From Ophiostoma sp. CBS 140.51 (lineage: Eukaryota > Ascomycota > Sordariomycetes > Ophiostomatales > Ophiostomataceae), in assembly GCA_029298735.1 (NCBI GenBank), contig JANSLP010000043.1, positions 62,001-126,000 on the forward strand: a stretch of 64,000 nt of DNA. Direction: 5' to 3'. Positions 11,023-21,798 of this stretch are shown piece after piece; position 1 is the stretch's first letter, and every line of letters begins with the position of its first letter. The position numbers and the translations under genes were made by a program. The notes beneath the pieces are model-generated. The model did no database searches. It saw only the letters and a list, made by a program, of their open reading frames with translations, and had not been told where the DNA came from.

Positions 11023-13891
11023 AGGGTTCGTGGGTGACACTGGCCCTTGTTGACGTTGTTGGGCAAAGCCCCACGCCTCAAAGTTGTGTTGCCAGCTGAC
11101 ACCCTCCTTTAGAAACCAGTCCTGGCTGTCGATATTGTACTGCATATCGGGCTGCGATGTTGGCTGCGGGTAGGTCAACTGTTGCTGCTGGTAGCCTTGC
11201 ATTGACTGTGTCACAGCAGGACCCATGGACCAAGCATTGATACCAGGCATGGGGCCACCCACAGACACGACTGAAGGCCCGGCTGAAGGGTTGCCCATGC
11301 CTTGCGGGTAAGCTGGTTGCTTTGAGGCCGGACCGATGGCCCCGGTTGTCGGGGAATTGGCCTTGGGGAGACCGCTCAGGTACTCGGGCGTGACACCCGG
11401 CGTCGAAAAGTCTTGGAACGTTGGTGACTGTTGAGAGAACTGTTCCAATAGACCCGGCATAGTCGTGATGGCCAGGCTGTCGGCACCAAACTGCTCCGAC
11501 TTCACAACGGCGTTGTGCATGTTGGCCGAAGGAGAGTTGTCGACGCCCGGGCCCATATTTCCAATATCTTGGTTGAACTGTGGCGAGTTGCCTGACCCAT
11601 TGGGGCCGGCTGTGGAGCCTACAGACAGGTTTGGCGAGGGGACATCGGCTGTGCTGAAGGTTCCATACTTCTCGTCGGAGCGCTGCAGGACCTGCGAGGC
11701 CTCTTCAGGCAGCTCAACGCCCCACTTGCGGGCGAGAACACTGATAATACTCAGTGTGCGGCGGGCACATAGCCAGTCTTCGGCAATCTCCTCGAGCTGC
11801 TTGACGCCGTGGATGATGTTGCGCTTCGCCGTCTTCTCAGGGAGGTTGAGCAGATGGATCGTGCAGGCAGAGTGGATCATGTAGACTGCAATGTTGCAGA
11901 TCTGGCGCAGGTTGTAAATCTTCTTATACAAACGCATAAGCTTGGAGATGGCGCCGGCATTGGATGTGCAAATACGGCGGGGTGATACATGTGCTGGCAG
12001 GGGTGAGGTTTTCGGAGTGTACTTGAGGAAGGGGCGGAAGAGATGGATGTATTGGAGATGGAAGAACATGCTGCAATGGTGTCAGTAGAAGACACTCCTA
12101 TGTCTACTCTTGGGTTGAAGAGACTTACTGTGTCAGGAGCACATTAGGAAGCTGTCCCTCTTTGGGCTCAAACTCCACGGGAAGCTCACGGCGCCAGTCT
12201 TCCAGACGACGGTGCAGTTCACTAAGCTTCTTAAGCTCGACTGCTTTTCCGTTGGAACGGCCAATATGGTTCGGGTGGTAGAAGAAGAGGAGGAGATCAC
12301 TGCTGATCTCGCAGAGTTTGGACAGCTGCAGACCAATAGCGCGTGTCCGTGATGGTTGCCGCAGGGAGACGTCAAAGCCAGAATCGGTGAAAGGTGACCA
12401 CAGCTCGGCATCTTCGTCGGGGAAGACGTCATACTTTGGCACGCTGTAAGAGTTCTTCGGCAACTGAGGAAGGCGGCCGAGGTAGTTGGACCAAGCCTTG
12501 TCGAACAAGAAACAGCCCCAGAAGGTGATGCGGCGCGCGTCGATCTCGGCGTCGTTCATCTGGTGGTGGCTGTCATTGTCGGTGGCCCCTATTGACGGGC
12601 CCGTGCCGGAGCCGGCGTCAAAGTTGAGGCCAATGTCCTGAGCCATGCGGAAACTCATGCCGCTGTACACCCAGCCCTTGGCCTCACGGGCGCAGCCGGC
12701 CTCACGGACCGACATGAGCGCCAGGGCCTGCACAGTGGCCAGCTTGGGCTTCTCGTACTCGTCGTTCTCGACGATCAGGCGCTTCGCTTCTGCAAAGAAG
12801 TGGTCGCCCTTTGTGCGGCTGTCTCCCGGCACAGCAAAGGCTCCGACGGCTCCGGTAAAATGACAGCCGAGGGACAGCATGGCGTTGACAAGCAGAGACG
12901 TGCAGTAGACGGTGCGCTTCGGCTGCACTTGTGGCCGGCCGCGAAGGAAGTCTTTGTAGAAAAGGCTCTTGGAGAGGGTGGTGAAGTAGGTGTAGTGCCA
13001 GTTGAAGTACATGTTCATCAGATGGATAATGAGGGTCGTATCGGTGGTGACGGATGTCCAGCTGTTGATGGCCTCCTCGGTCGTGGTGCAGGGGGACTCG
13101 AACTGGGGCTCAACTCGGTCGGCCGACGCGTCCTCGGTGCTGTTCTCGGGACTCGAGTCCACGTCGTTGTCGCCCAGGGAGTCGCCGATATATATCAAGT
13201 GCGATGTGCCACCAATGAAGCGAACAGAGCCGTTCTCAAGGCGCAGCTCGCCCATCTTCCGGGCCAAGTCGAACTCACCCTCGGCTGGCTGGTTCGGGTC
13301 GATTGGCGCATTGTCAGAGACAGTGCCGGCATCCTCATTAGCATCGTCGTTATTAGTGAAGCCCCCCTTCACGATCGACTCGGCCACGGCATCGAGGCTG
13401 TCACAGGTACGGATCTTTTTCACAATAGCGGGCACATCATCTTCGGCAGCATTGAGAATCGCCTCGATCAGGATTTGCAACGTCGAGTTTTGCGCCTTCA
13501 TGCTGTCGACCTTCTCGCGGTAGACGCCCTTCCGCCGGTGGTCCGAGTTCGGGTCATAAACGCACTCGGTGCAGTAGACGCTGGCGCATGCGGCGCAACT
13601 CGGTAGTGCGCCGTCGCACTTTGATTTCCGCTTCCGACATGCGACACAGGCCGTGCTGACGCACCGTCGCTTTTGCGCCGAAGGGTCAGCGTTGCGCCGC
13701 GACTTCTTCTTTGGCGCGGGTGTCGATCCTCCTGACGGTGCCGACGTCGGCCCGTTCTGTGACGACACGGCCGAGAGAGGAGTCACCGAGGCGGCGGGCA
13801 CTGCAGATGGTGGGTATGCAGGGCTGTAGTCATTCATCGGGAGCGGCTCCAGTGCTTGCCCGTAGGCGGGCCGTAAATCGTTACCGCTCAT
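10669..13891 (-). CDS. nit-4: NIT4/NirA-like nitrate pathway activator, Zn2Cys6
   Basis: Model: complement(join(10669..12070, 12129..13891)), 1054 aa. The intron has a GTAAGT donor and GCAG acceptor, giving LLTHMFFHLQYIHLFRPF across the junction. The Zn2Cys6 cluster uses Cys 82, 85, 92, 99, 102 and 110 (CVACRKRKSKCDG, SCAACASVYCTEC). It is followed by YDPNSDHRRKGVYREK and a linker/coiled region, STLQILIEAILNA, closely like Neurospora NIT4. The fungal transcription factor middle domain spans about 310-650. The C-terminal third is Gln/Pro-rich with a long polyGln tract and ends in an acidic tail (DMSFDDLATTGDNLDDLG), a likely activation domain. Known role: with the GATA factor NIT2/AreA it switches on nitrate and nitrite reductase genes. 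The start at 13891 was preferred to an in-frame ATG at 13939 because MSGND begins the Pro-rich N-terminus typical of the family. Confidence 0.92.
10870..11022 (-). repeat. Polyglutamine-coding trinucleotide repeat in nit-4-like gene
   Basis: About 51 codons of Gln with single Pro interruptions. Reading with the gene, the first nine codons are pure CAG (10996-11022); the rest are CAA, interrupted only by CCA, one base from CAA. The tract lies in the C-terminal activation region. Confidence 0.95.
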
Positions 13892-16800
13892 AGCCGTCGC
13901 AAAGGGAATATGAGATGCGATGCAAAGTCGTTTGAGCAAAGCATGGAATACACAGTGCTAAACGCGGCTTGCCAACTATGGAGACGAGGCCACAGGGCTG
14001 CAGGATGCTGTATGCATAAGGGCTGCGTCGTTGACGTCGAAGGGGAAAGACAGAAAGTGGGACAAGAGACAAGAAATGCTGGTATGCTAAAGTGCAGAGG
14101 TGCAGAAGTGCAGGAAAGCTGGAAAGCTGGGGTCCGAAAAGAAAGCCGAAATCTGAAATACCAAAGTCGGGATATTGGGACGATGACATTCAGAAAATAA
14201 AACAATGAGATGCGAAACAAATCTGAGAAATTGACGTATGGAGTCACAGTGTGTCGTAGGGCGAGATTGGTAATGGAGAAAGTAACATATAGCCACCAAC
14301 TGCCGGTCAATTTCCAGCCCTTTCAGCGAGCGAGCGGTGATGACCAGCGAGCCACAGGACCAGTCGGTGCGAGACCGTTGCCGACGAGGAGGCGAAGTGC
14401 GAATCCAGCGACGCGGATAGTGTAGCCAAGAAAGTTCTAGTCGTCGATAGGCGCTGTTGGTTGCCAGAGACAAGCACTAGGTCTCAGAAGGACAGGAGAA
14501 GAACGGCGCGCGCGAGATTTCCTTGCGAATTCCTTGGTTGAGGGAAAGTGAGGGTTGAAAGAGTCACGGTCGAGAGTAGCGTGAAGATGCGCAAAAGGAC
14601 GTAAAAAGTAGGGTCGAAACGGGACCATGTGAGTGGAAAGTGTCGGTGCTGCTTCTTTAAGAAAAGAAAGAAAGAAGACGAACGGCCCGGGTCAGTAAAA
14701 AGAGTAAAAAAGAATAAAACAACGCAACCAACCACACACTTCGGAGAATACTAAGAGAAATAAAGTAAAACAAATCGAAACTGGCGGTAGAGCAGCGTCG
14801 TATGTGAGAGAAAAGCAAAGGCAAAAATGGGGCCTGGCCAAGGAGAGGGGAAGGGTGCAGCGCATACACAGGGTGCACTTTGGGCATAGTGGGGAAAAGA
14901 AGAAAGCGCAAAGCCGTCCACGAGGACGGAGCACCACGAGTACCACGAGTCGAGATCAGTTCCTCCACAAAGGTTGACCTTGATTTGCGCCCCAGGCGGC
15001 TAGTTGCTGATTGAGAGACAAGCCAAGGCCTGGCCAGGCCCGTTAGACTGGGTTTTCAGCTTGGACAGCCTATCACGAAGACGACCGAGATTCTTACCAA
15101 GCCGACGAAACAGCGAACGAAGACCGACAGTAGGAGGAAAGAAGCACCAGAAGGACAAAAAGGACCAGAAACACCAGAACCGGTCCAATCGTACCGCGAG
15201 ACATTAGACCTTCGAGAACCCTTTGATTCTAAAAAGAGAAGGCCAACACGACTCGACCTGACCAGGTAGTGCGAATCAGAAAATTAGAAAACCAGGGAAT
15301 CCGGGAACGTAGGGCGTCGCGGAATGTGCCAAGCGCAGTGTCTAGAAGCACAGCCAGGAGGCAATGAGGCAATATGCAAGCTTGCAAGTGGCCCTAGAAG
15401 GCGAACGAAGCCACAGGGTCTCGAGGGTCTAACAGATGAGACCAGGCCGGCGAGGGTGGATGGGAAAGGGAAGAAAACAATAAAGAAGAGCGACCAGGCG
15501 GGAAGCAGCTCTTACCTAAAGCTTAAAGCGAACCAAGTCGACAAAGTACCGCTAACACGGTAGCTGTGGATGTTTGTCGAAAAAGAAAAGGCGCCCAATG
15601 ATATCAAATATTGGTCTGCTGGGGTACGTAGGTTTGCAGCTTGCAGGTGGTCTTGAAGGTGAATCACTAAATTGATGCTTTTTTCGACGTCGATTTTGGT
15701 TGGTACTTTTGCCCTTTACAAAACGGGATACTCCGTGTCCCTGGACAGCGACAGCAGTTGAAAAAAAGACGAAAAAAGACGTTGAAGAGGCCCTCAGTGG
15801 CGGATAAACGAGTAAGCCGGCTGGAACGGGGCTTGTGGAACGGAGGTTGTAAACGGACAGGACGTCGGAGTGCGTTTCGAGTTTTGGTGGTCCAGATGAT
15901 GTGAGATGGGAAAAAGGTGGAAGAGGGCTAAAATGGAGACAACTTGGGACGAGAGAGAGAGAGAATGAGGTTTGGGGATCGCCTGGCCAGCGTGGCGTGT
16001 CTTTCCTTGTACGTGGTAGCCGCGTGGAAACCGCGCCTACCTTTTAAGGAAATCCGTTTTGAATTGCCTCTTGTGGAGAGGAAGGTGCGAGGCAGGTTCA
16101 CAGGCTCGCAAGTTCAGAAACGAACGTTTTGCGAAAATTATGTGCATGTGCGCTGGAAGGCGCAACGGGATAGACGGTCTCGAAGGGCCTGCGGGGGTAC
16201 AGTTTCTCCAGTTTCACGGCAGTGGCAGTCGGAAGGAACGGAAATCGAAAGAAAAAAAAAGAGAGAAAAAAACAGTTGCAGATAGTTGCAGGGAAGGAAC
16301 AACAGCATCGAGAAGGAAGGCGAGGAAGGTTCTCCAGGTGCACTCTTGTGTCCTTTCTGGGATCGGCAGGTACGAAGGGGTGGCACCTGCCGTGCGGTCG
16401 TCGTGGAGTTACGTCGCAGCAGCAGGTGCGATGGTGGGGTTCTTGCACATTTACAGTTAGATTTGAATCAATCCAGAACCCGAATTTGGGGAAGTCGCGA
16501 GTGGCTGCCATGCTTCCTGAAAACCATGTGTCTATATCGCGCAGGAAGGTGTGCATGGTGGGTGCATGGACGGAGTAATAAACATGGGCTGTACAGATGG
16601 GAAGGAACAACCCGATTCAAACCCCGGGGAGATGAAGGTGCTTATTGTCTGGGACTGTGTTTCTCCCTACAAGCTTTCTTCTTTCTCTCCCTTCCCACAC
16701 CTCCATATCTAAAGCAAGCACGACGTGCGGCAGCGGAGTGAGACTTAAGCTAAAATTCGAGGACATGAAAACGAGAATGGACGCTCCGCCCTACAACAGT

Positions 16801-17216
16801 AACACCCTAGTGCCAAGCAAGGCTGACGACCTCAAAATAGACGTCTGATGACCGGAAACACGAGCGGCCGTCACGAAAAAGAACAACAACGTGGAGCCAC
16901 CAGCAAAAGAACGCAAGCAAACGAGAATAAACGAGAAGAAGAAGAAGCATAAGACGAGTCAAGACAAGGCCTGACAAGGCGGGGAGCGATGGAAAAAGAC
17001 GGGATGAGACTGGCGACTTGGCAAGCGGCTCGATATTGCTTGGTACTGGCCACAATTTGATGCTCCGCATACGGGGCTTAGGGGGAAAGAAGACATGGCA
17101 CTGCTTCCAACGAAAAGCACCGCTCCGCTGGAACAAATCCTGGGGTATGGGTTGTCCTCGCTATTTGGGTTCATGATCAGAACGGCGGACGATCGTCTGC
17201 ACGAGCCTTACCAACC
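13892..17216. other. 3.3 kb gene-free spacer between divergent nit-4-like and GH28 genes
   Basis: No coding sequence with recognisable domains in any frame. Much of it is purine-rich on the plus strand, that is pyrimidine-rich in the direction of the nit-4-like gene, as for a long leader of that gene. Frames of 100-170 codons here give Ser/Phe/Leu or Arg/Lys low-complexity products and are read as chance. No tRNA or transposon was recognised. Confidence 0.5.
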
Positions 17217-19395
17217 ATGATCCCGGTGCTTTTGTCAGCGGTCTTGACAGGAACGATGCTTCCTTTGGGCGTCGTGGCCTGGGACCTTTCCCCCGTGTCG
17301 ATGGTCCAACCCCGAAGCCCTGCCAGTGATGGGAGACGTTGTGTTGTTACACCGATCCAGCAGCAGCAGCAGCAGCCCAACAGCAATGCCACACTTGTCG
17401 GGGCGGTGGACGACGTTCCTCAGATCTTGCAGGCCTTCGTCGACTGCAACAATGGCGGCACTGTGGTTTTCCCCGAAGGCGCGAGGTACTTGATTGCCTC
17501 GCGCCTCAACCCAGTCGTCAAGGATGTGACTGTGGACTGGCACGGTGTATGGGAGGTTTAGTACCTCTGAAGAGTACCTTTGAGGTCGATTCGAGACCAA
17601 TGGTGGACTCAACGGAATTGGCCGAGTACTGACTGTGTACTTCCTATCACTCCACACACCTCACAGTTCTCGACGAATCTCTCATACTGGCGAGATAACG
17701 GGTACCCCATTGCCTTCCAGAACCACCAAGCAGGCTTCGTCCTTTCAGGCGAACGAATACGCATCAACGGCCATGGAACTGGCGGTATCGATGGCAGTGG
17801 AGACAGCTGGTATGAGGCCGAGCAAGGCAGCACACAGGCTGGCCGCCCTATGCCCTTTGTGCTTTGGAACGTCAGTGACGTTGCTGTCCAGCATTGTGAG
17901 TAGTCGTATTGTCTTGGCAGAACGACAAAATGATCTGATTTTGTAGATCATCTACCTGTCTAAGAGTCGTCTAGGAGTTATCTAACAGCTTAGTCTCCGT
18001 GGTCCAGTCGCCGCTCTGGAGCATCAATGTGATGAACGGGAGCAATCTTTGGTTCGACGACATCTACGTAAACAGCACGGCCACTACGGCGCCACCAGGC
18101 AAGAACTGGGTTCAGAACACAGACGGCTTCGATACCACGGACGCACGCAACGTAGCCTTGACCAATTTCGTCTATCAAGGTGAGTTTTTCCCTTCTCGGA
18201 GAACCTTCTACGGCCGTTCTTGGTTTCTTTTGTACTTTCGCGTCTATTCTACGCCTCGACTGTGCGTTTGTTTTGCGGTTGTTTTTGTTGGCAGACAGTT
18301 TTAACTAACAGTACTTTTGAGGGTAAAATAACGGCTGTCACACGTGAACTATATCTGTTAATCTAATGCATTGTGCTTGCTGACAATGGCCCTTTCCTCT
18401 TAGAGGTGATGATGCGATTGCTATCAAACCCAGGTCGTTCAACATCTTCTGTCAAAACGTGAGGCAACCAATCTTCTCATCCTACTAAAAAGAAAGTCTA
18501 AATCTCGATGATGCCTCTAATCTAGAGCATCCGCAACAAAGGACCATCCATCTCCAAACTAACATCGCCTCGTTGCCTTGCGAAATAGTTGACAATCCAC
18601 GGAGGCAACGGCGTGGCTATTGGCAGCCTAGGGCAATATCCGGATGAAGACGCATCAGTTGCCAATGTCGTCGTCAGAGATGTTCGCCTGATTGCCCGTA
18701 ACAACGACATGCACAACTCGGCGTACATCAAGACATGGATGGGCGAGACTATCTCCCAGCCGCATGGAAGCTACGAAAGTGCTGGAAAGCCAAACGGCGG
18801 CGGTCGAGGCAGCGTGACCAATGTGATCTTTGCAAATTTCCACCTCGATGACGCGGGCAGTGGACCTGCCATTGACCAAGACAGCGGTAACAATGGTAAG
18901 GCAAAAAGAATAGAGGAGAAGAGACAGAAAGAAGAGGAAAAAGAGGAAAGAGGCAAGAAAGAGAACCTGGGGAAAGCGGGCGCACTATCTCAGTCCCTCA
19001 TCCCCACGGTCGGGTTTATGGCCCTTTCTAATGTTGACATATCCGAAACGACGCATCATCTAACATACACTAATACAATCTGTCTAGGATCCTACTCTGG
19101 AACGTCGAATATACTAATCAGCAATATTGCGTTTATCAACTTTACGGGAACGTTGAACGGCAAAAACAGTCGTCCAGGCGGCGATAGCAGCAATGGCAAC
19201 AGTAGTATCAACAACAACACCAGCAGTATCCGGACGGCCCGAATTTCGTGCTCAACTCGTCAGCCCTGCTACAATATTGGCTTTCAAAATATTGCCCTTC
19301 AGCCTGCTAGTGGTCTCGAGAGTATAGGAGCACAAGGCGAGTGCAAGTACACAGCTCCTGGAGGAGTCCATGGAATGATTGGTAAGGGCTGTTGA
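17217..19395 (+). CDS. Secreted GH28 glycoside hydrolase (exo-polygalacturonase / exo-rhamnogalacturonase class)
   Basis: Model: join(17217..17555, 17667..17895, 17994..18179, 18406..18458, 18589..18895, 19088..19395), 473 aa. Every junction keeps the family sequence in frame. The first donor (GTTTAG) is weak, and intron 3 uses the acceptor TTAGAG. Residues 1-21 are a hydrophobic signal peptide. The beta-helix motifs appear in order: SYWRDNGYPIAFQNH, GTGGIDGSGDSWYE, RPMPFVLWNVSDV, NTDGFDTTDA (catalytic Asp), GDDAIAIKP (catalytic Asp pair), GGNGVAIGSLGQYP and NSAYIKTW (the RIK equivalent). These fit the exo-acting and rhamnose-directed fungal GH28 subgroup that attacks pectin backbones from chain ends. 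At the usual GHG position the histidine is replaced by asparagine. Substrate cannot be fixed from sequence alone. Intron 5 (192 bp) has no stop in frame, so retention would add 64 Lys/Glu-rich residues. Confidence 0.85.
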
Positions 19396-19806
19396 CGTTG
19401 GCGTTGACGCGGCTCTGTTGGCTGTGGCGTTGGCTGTTGTTTTTACCAGTCCTCAACGACTTGGTGCTGGTCTAGTTCGAGACCTTTTGCCATTGAGAAT
19501 TTGCCCCTTCATTTCTTCACTGTTGTCGCTGTTTCTTCTTTGAATTATGAAAATGGTATATTATTTTTGCAATTATTATTTTATTGTTTTGTCCCCCTAT
19601 TTTATTCAAAACCAAACCAAAACAAAATCCTATCCAATTGTGCCATGGAAATGTAGGTGTATTTTTTAAAACAAAACAGAAATATCCCAAAGAATCTATC
19701 AAATTCAAGGATCAGATGGGCCACATTTTCGCTCTACATTGTTTCTTCCACATATGCTGCGACCCCACACTTGCTGTCAAGATTTTTGACTTTGACAACA
19801 ACCGAT
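19396..19806. other. Convergent 3' flanks of GH28 and MFS genes
   Basis: About 410 bp, A/T-rich, with oligo-T and AAAACAAAACC words. It fits two facing 3' untranslated regions. Nothing further is seen. Confidence 0.4.
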
Positions 19807-21798
19807 TTAACCCTGGAAGCTCGACTTCTTGTTCCGCAGGTACGGTCCGTACTTCCACAGCAAGAACGGTGCCGGCCAGCCAATAATGATGCCGATGGCT
19901 GCCAGGACTGTGTTGCCCTTGCCGTAGCCAAGGCTCGAGTACAGGTTGGGCGCAAACAGCGGGAAGCCGAAGCCGGCAATGGACCGCAACACCGTCGTGG
20001 CACCGACAGCACTGGCCGCATACCGCGTGTACGTATCGACGAGGTAACCCTGGATGCACTGGAAGCCGATAATGACACCGCTGGTCATGAGTGCGGCGCC
20101 AATGTTGGGTCCGATCCAGTGGGTCTTGTACTCGGCGGTCCAGCCAAAAATGAGCAGACCGGCCGGGACTAGGATGGAGCCGGGGACCATAATGGGCACA
20201 CGGAACTCGGGACGACCGACGGTGACATTGTACCGCCGCTTGAGGTAGGCATAGACGCGGTCCTGTAACGGGGCCATGATCTGGGCACCCAGGGACAGGC
20301 CGACACCCAGCGAGATGTAGTTGAGACCGGCGATACCTTGGCGTTCGTGGTAGATCTCGGTCCACAGGGTCGGGAAGGTGGCCAGCATCAGGTACATGAT
20401 GCCGTACAGGTACATCATGTACAGGGCCAGGACCTGGACAATGAGCTGCGAGCCGAGCATGATGAAGGGCCGGCTGAAGGCGATGCGCAGAGTATGCCAG
20501 ACGCCACCGGCACGGGCCTCATCAAAGGCTGTGTACAGAGCATTGTTGCCAGTTTCCTTGCGGAGGCGGTCGCGCTTCCAGGTGAGCAGGACTGGTGCAA
20601 ATGTCTCGCGAAGGAAGAAGAGACCAGCGAACTGGATGACACCGTCGGCAATGGTGGTGGAATAAAAGACCCAGCGCCAAGTGGTGTTCTGGGCAATGAA
20701 GGCACCGGCAATAGGGCCGACGGCCGGACCCAGAAGTGGTGCCAGTGAGTACATGGATAAGGCACGACCACGCTGCTCAGCCGTGAAGAGATCGGCAAGG
20801 ACACCGCCACCAATGGCCAGCGGAGCCGAACCACCGAAGCCCGACAGGAAACGGAAGGCAATCATTTGGCCGCGAGTCTTGGCGAGGCCGCAGCCAAGGT
20901 TGAAGAAGAGGTAGACCAGGTTGCTGAGCTGCAGGACAATGACACGACCATACAGCTCACTCAGGGGACCAAGGAAGAGAGGGCCGACAGCGTAGGCCAG
21001 AATGAAGATGGAGAGAGTGAGCAGCTGCTCGACAGAGCTGGTGATGTGGAGTTCGCGGCCAATATCAGGCAGGGCAGGTGCGACCATACTGGAGGAGACG
21101 GGCGAAATAAAGGTGAAGAGACTGACGATGAAGACGGCCGCCCATTTTCTGCCAATCGTCCAGTTCTTGGGGTTCTGCGGGTCGTCGGGCCCTTCCCACT
21201 TGACCAGGTTCGGGTCTGCATCCTCGCCAGCACCGCCTGCAGCCGCACCACTCTTTTCAGCGCCGCCTGCTGCACCCGGGCCCATAGCACCATCGTTGCC
21301 GTTGCCCTTTTCGAGGTCGATGTTGCCGCCGGCGTTGGAGTGCGAGAGACCGGCACGCTCGCCTTCTTCCTCCCGCTCCATGCCGTCGATTTCGACATCG
21401 CGGGTGAAGTAGACGCCACCTCTGACTTCTGACACAGTCTTGGTGACGGGCGGTGCGCCATCGACCATGGAGTGGGTTCGTGACCGAGTTCGTGACCGAT
21501 TTCGTGATAAAGATCGTGAGATGATGGAGCGGGAGCGAGACTTTTGCTTGTTGGCTTGTGCCTCTTTGGCCCGGTAGCGGCTGCTACTGCTGCTGCTGTC
21601 GTCGTCGCTGCTGTCGTCAGACTCGCGAAGGGAGGCAACCTCGCCGTTCTCCTCAAACTTTTCCTTCTTGTCGTCGGTGGTCTTTTCCAGTGATGAAACT
21701 GCGGGTACTGAAGACGATGCCAAGTCGGTATTGTGGGATGGGTCTGATAGATTGCTTGGCAGGGCTGAGGCGCCCGAGGCCTCGGGTGATGAAGCCAT
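19807..21798 (-). CDS. MFS multidrug/polyamine-type transporter (DHA1 family)
   Basis: Single open frame, 663 aa. Residues 1-200 form a long hydrophilic tail with an acidic Ser run (about 60-72), an SR/RS-rich stretch (87-110) and Gly/Ala-rich sequence. WEGPDDPQNPKNW at about 201-213 is the hallmark just before the first membrane helix in fungal DHA1 carriers. Twelve membrane segments follow; motif A is seen as GPLSELYGR (about 277-285), with RFLSGFGGSAPLAIGGGVLADLF and QRGRALSMYSLAPLLGPAVGP after it. The C-terminus is short and basic. The family exports drugs, polyamines or metabolites by proton antiport at the plasma membrane. The substrate is unknown, and no biosynthetic core gene lies next to it. 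The start is the first ATG of the frame. Confidence 0.9.
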   Translation of the reverse strand: MASSPEASGASALPSNLSDPSHNTDLASSSVPAVSSLEKTTDDKKEKFEENGEVASLRESDDSSDDDSSSSSSRYRAKEAQANKQKSRSRSIISRSLSRNRSRTRSRTHSMVDGAPPVTKTVSEVRGGVYFTRDVEIDGMEREEEGERAGLSHSNAGGNIDLEKGNGNDGAMGPGAAGGAEKSGAAAGGAGEDADPNLVKWEGPDDPQNPKNWTIGRKWAAVFIVSLFTFISPVSSSMVAPALPDIGRELHITSSVEQLLTLSIFILAYAVGPLFLGPLSELYGRVIVLQLSNLVYLFFNLGCGLAKTRGQMIAFRFLSGFGGSAPLAIGGGVLADLFTAEQRGRALSMYSLAPLLGPAVGPIAGAFIAQNTTWRWVFYSTTIADGVIQFAGLFFLRETFAPVLLTWKRDRLRKETGNNALYTAFDEARAGGVWHTLRIAFSRPFIMLGSQLIVQVLALYMMYLYGIMYLMLATFPTLWTEIYHERQGIAGLNYISLGVGLSLGAQIMAPLQDRVYAYLKRRYNVTVGRPEFRVPIMVPGSILVPAGLLIFGWTAEYKTHWIGPNIGAALMTSGVIIGFQCIQGYLVDTYTRYAASAVGATTVLRSIAGFGFPLFAPNLYSSLGYGKGNTVLAAIGIIIGWPAPFLLWKYGPYLRNKKSSFQG

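Noticed and set aside
10694..11102. Frames encoding poly-Cys, poly-Val, poly-Leu, poly-Asn and poly-Thr
   Set aside because: They are the other five readings of the CAA/CAG repeat inside the nit-4-like gene.
16098..16610. 170-codon minus frame in the nit-4/GH28 spacer
   Set aside because: No recognisable domain, biased composition, no plausible splice extension.
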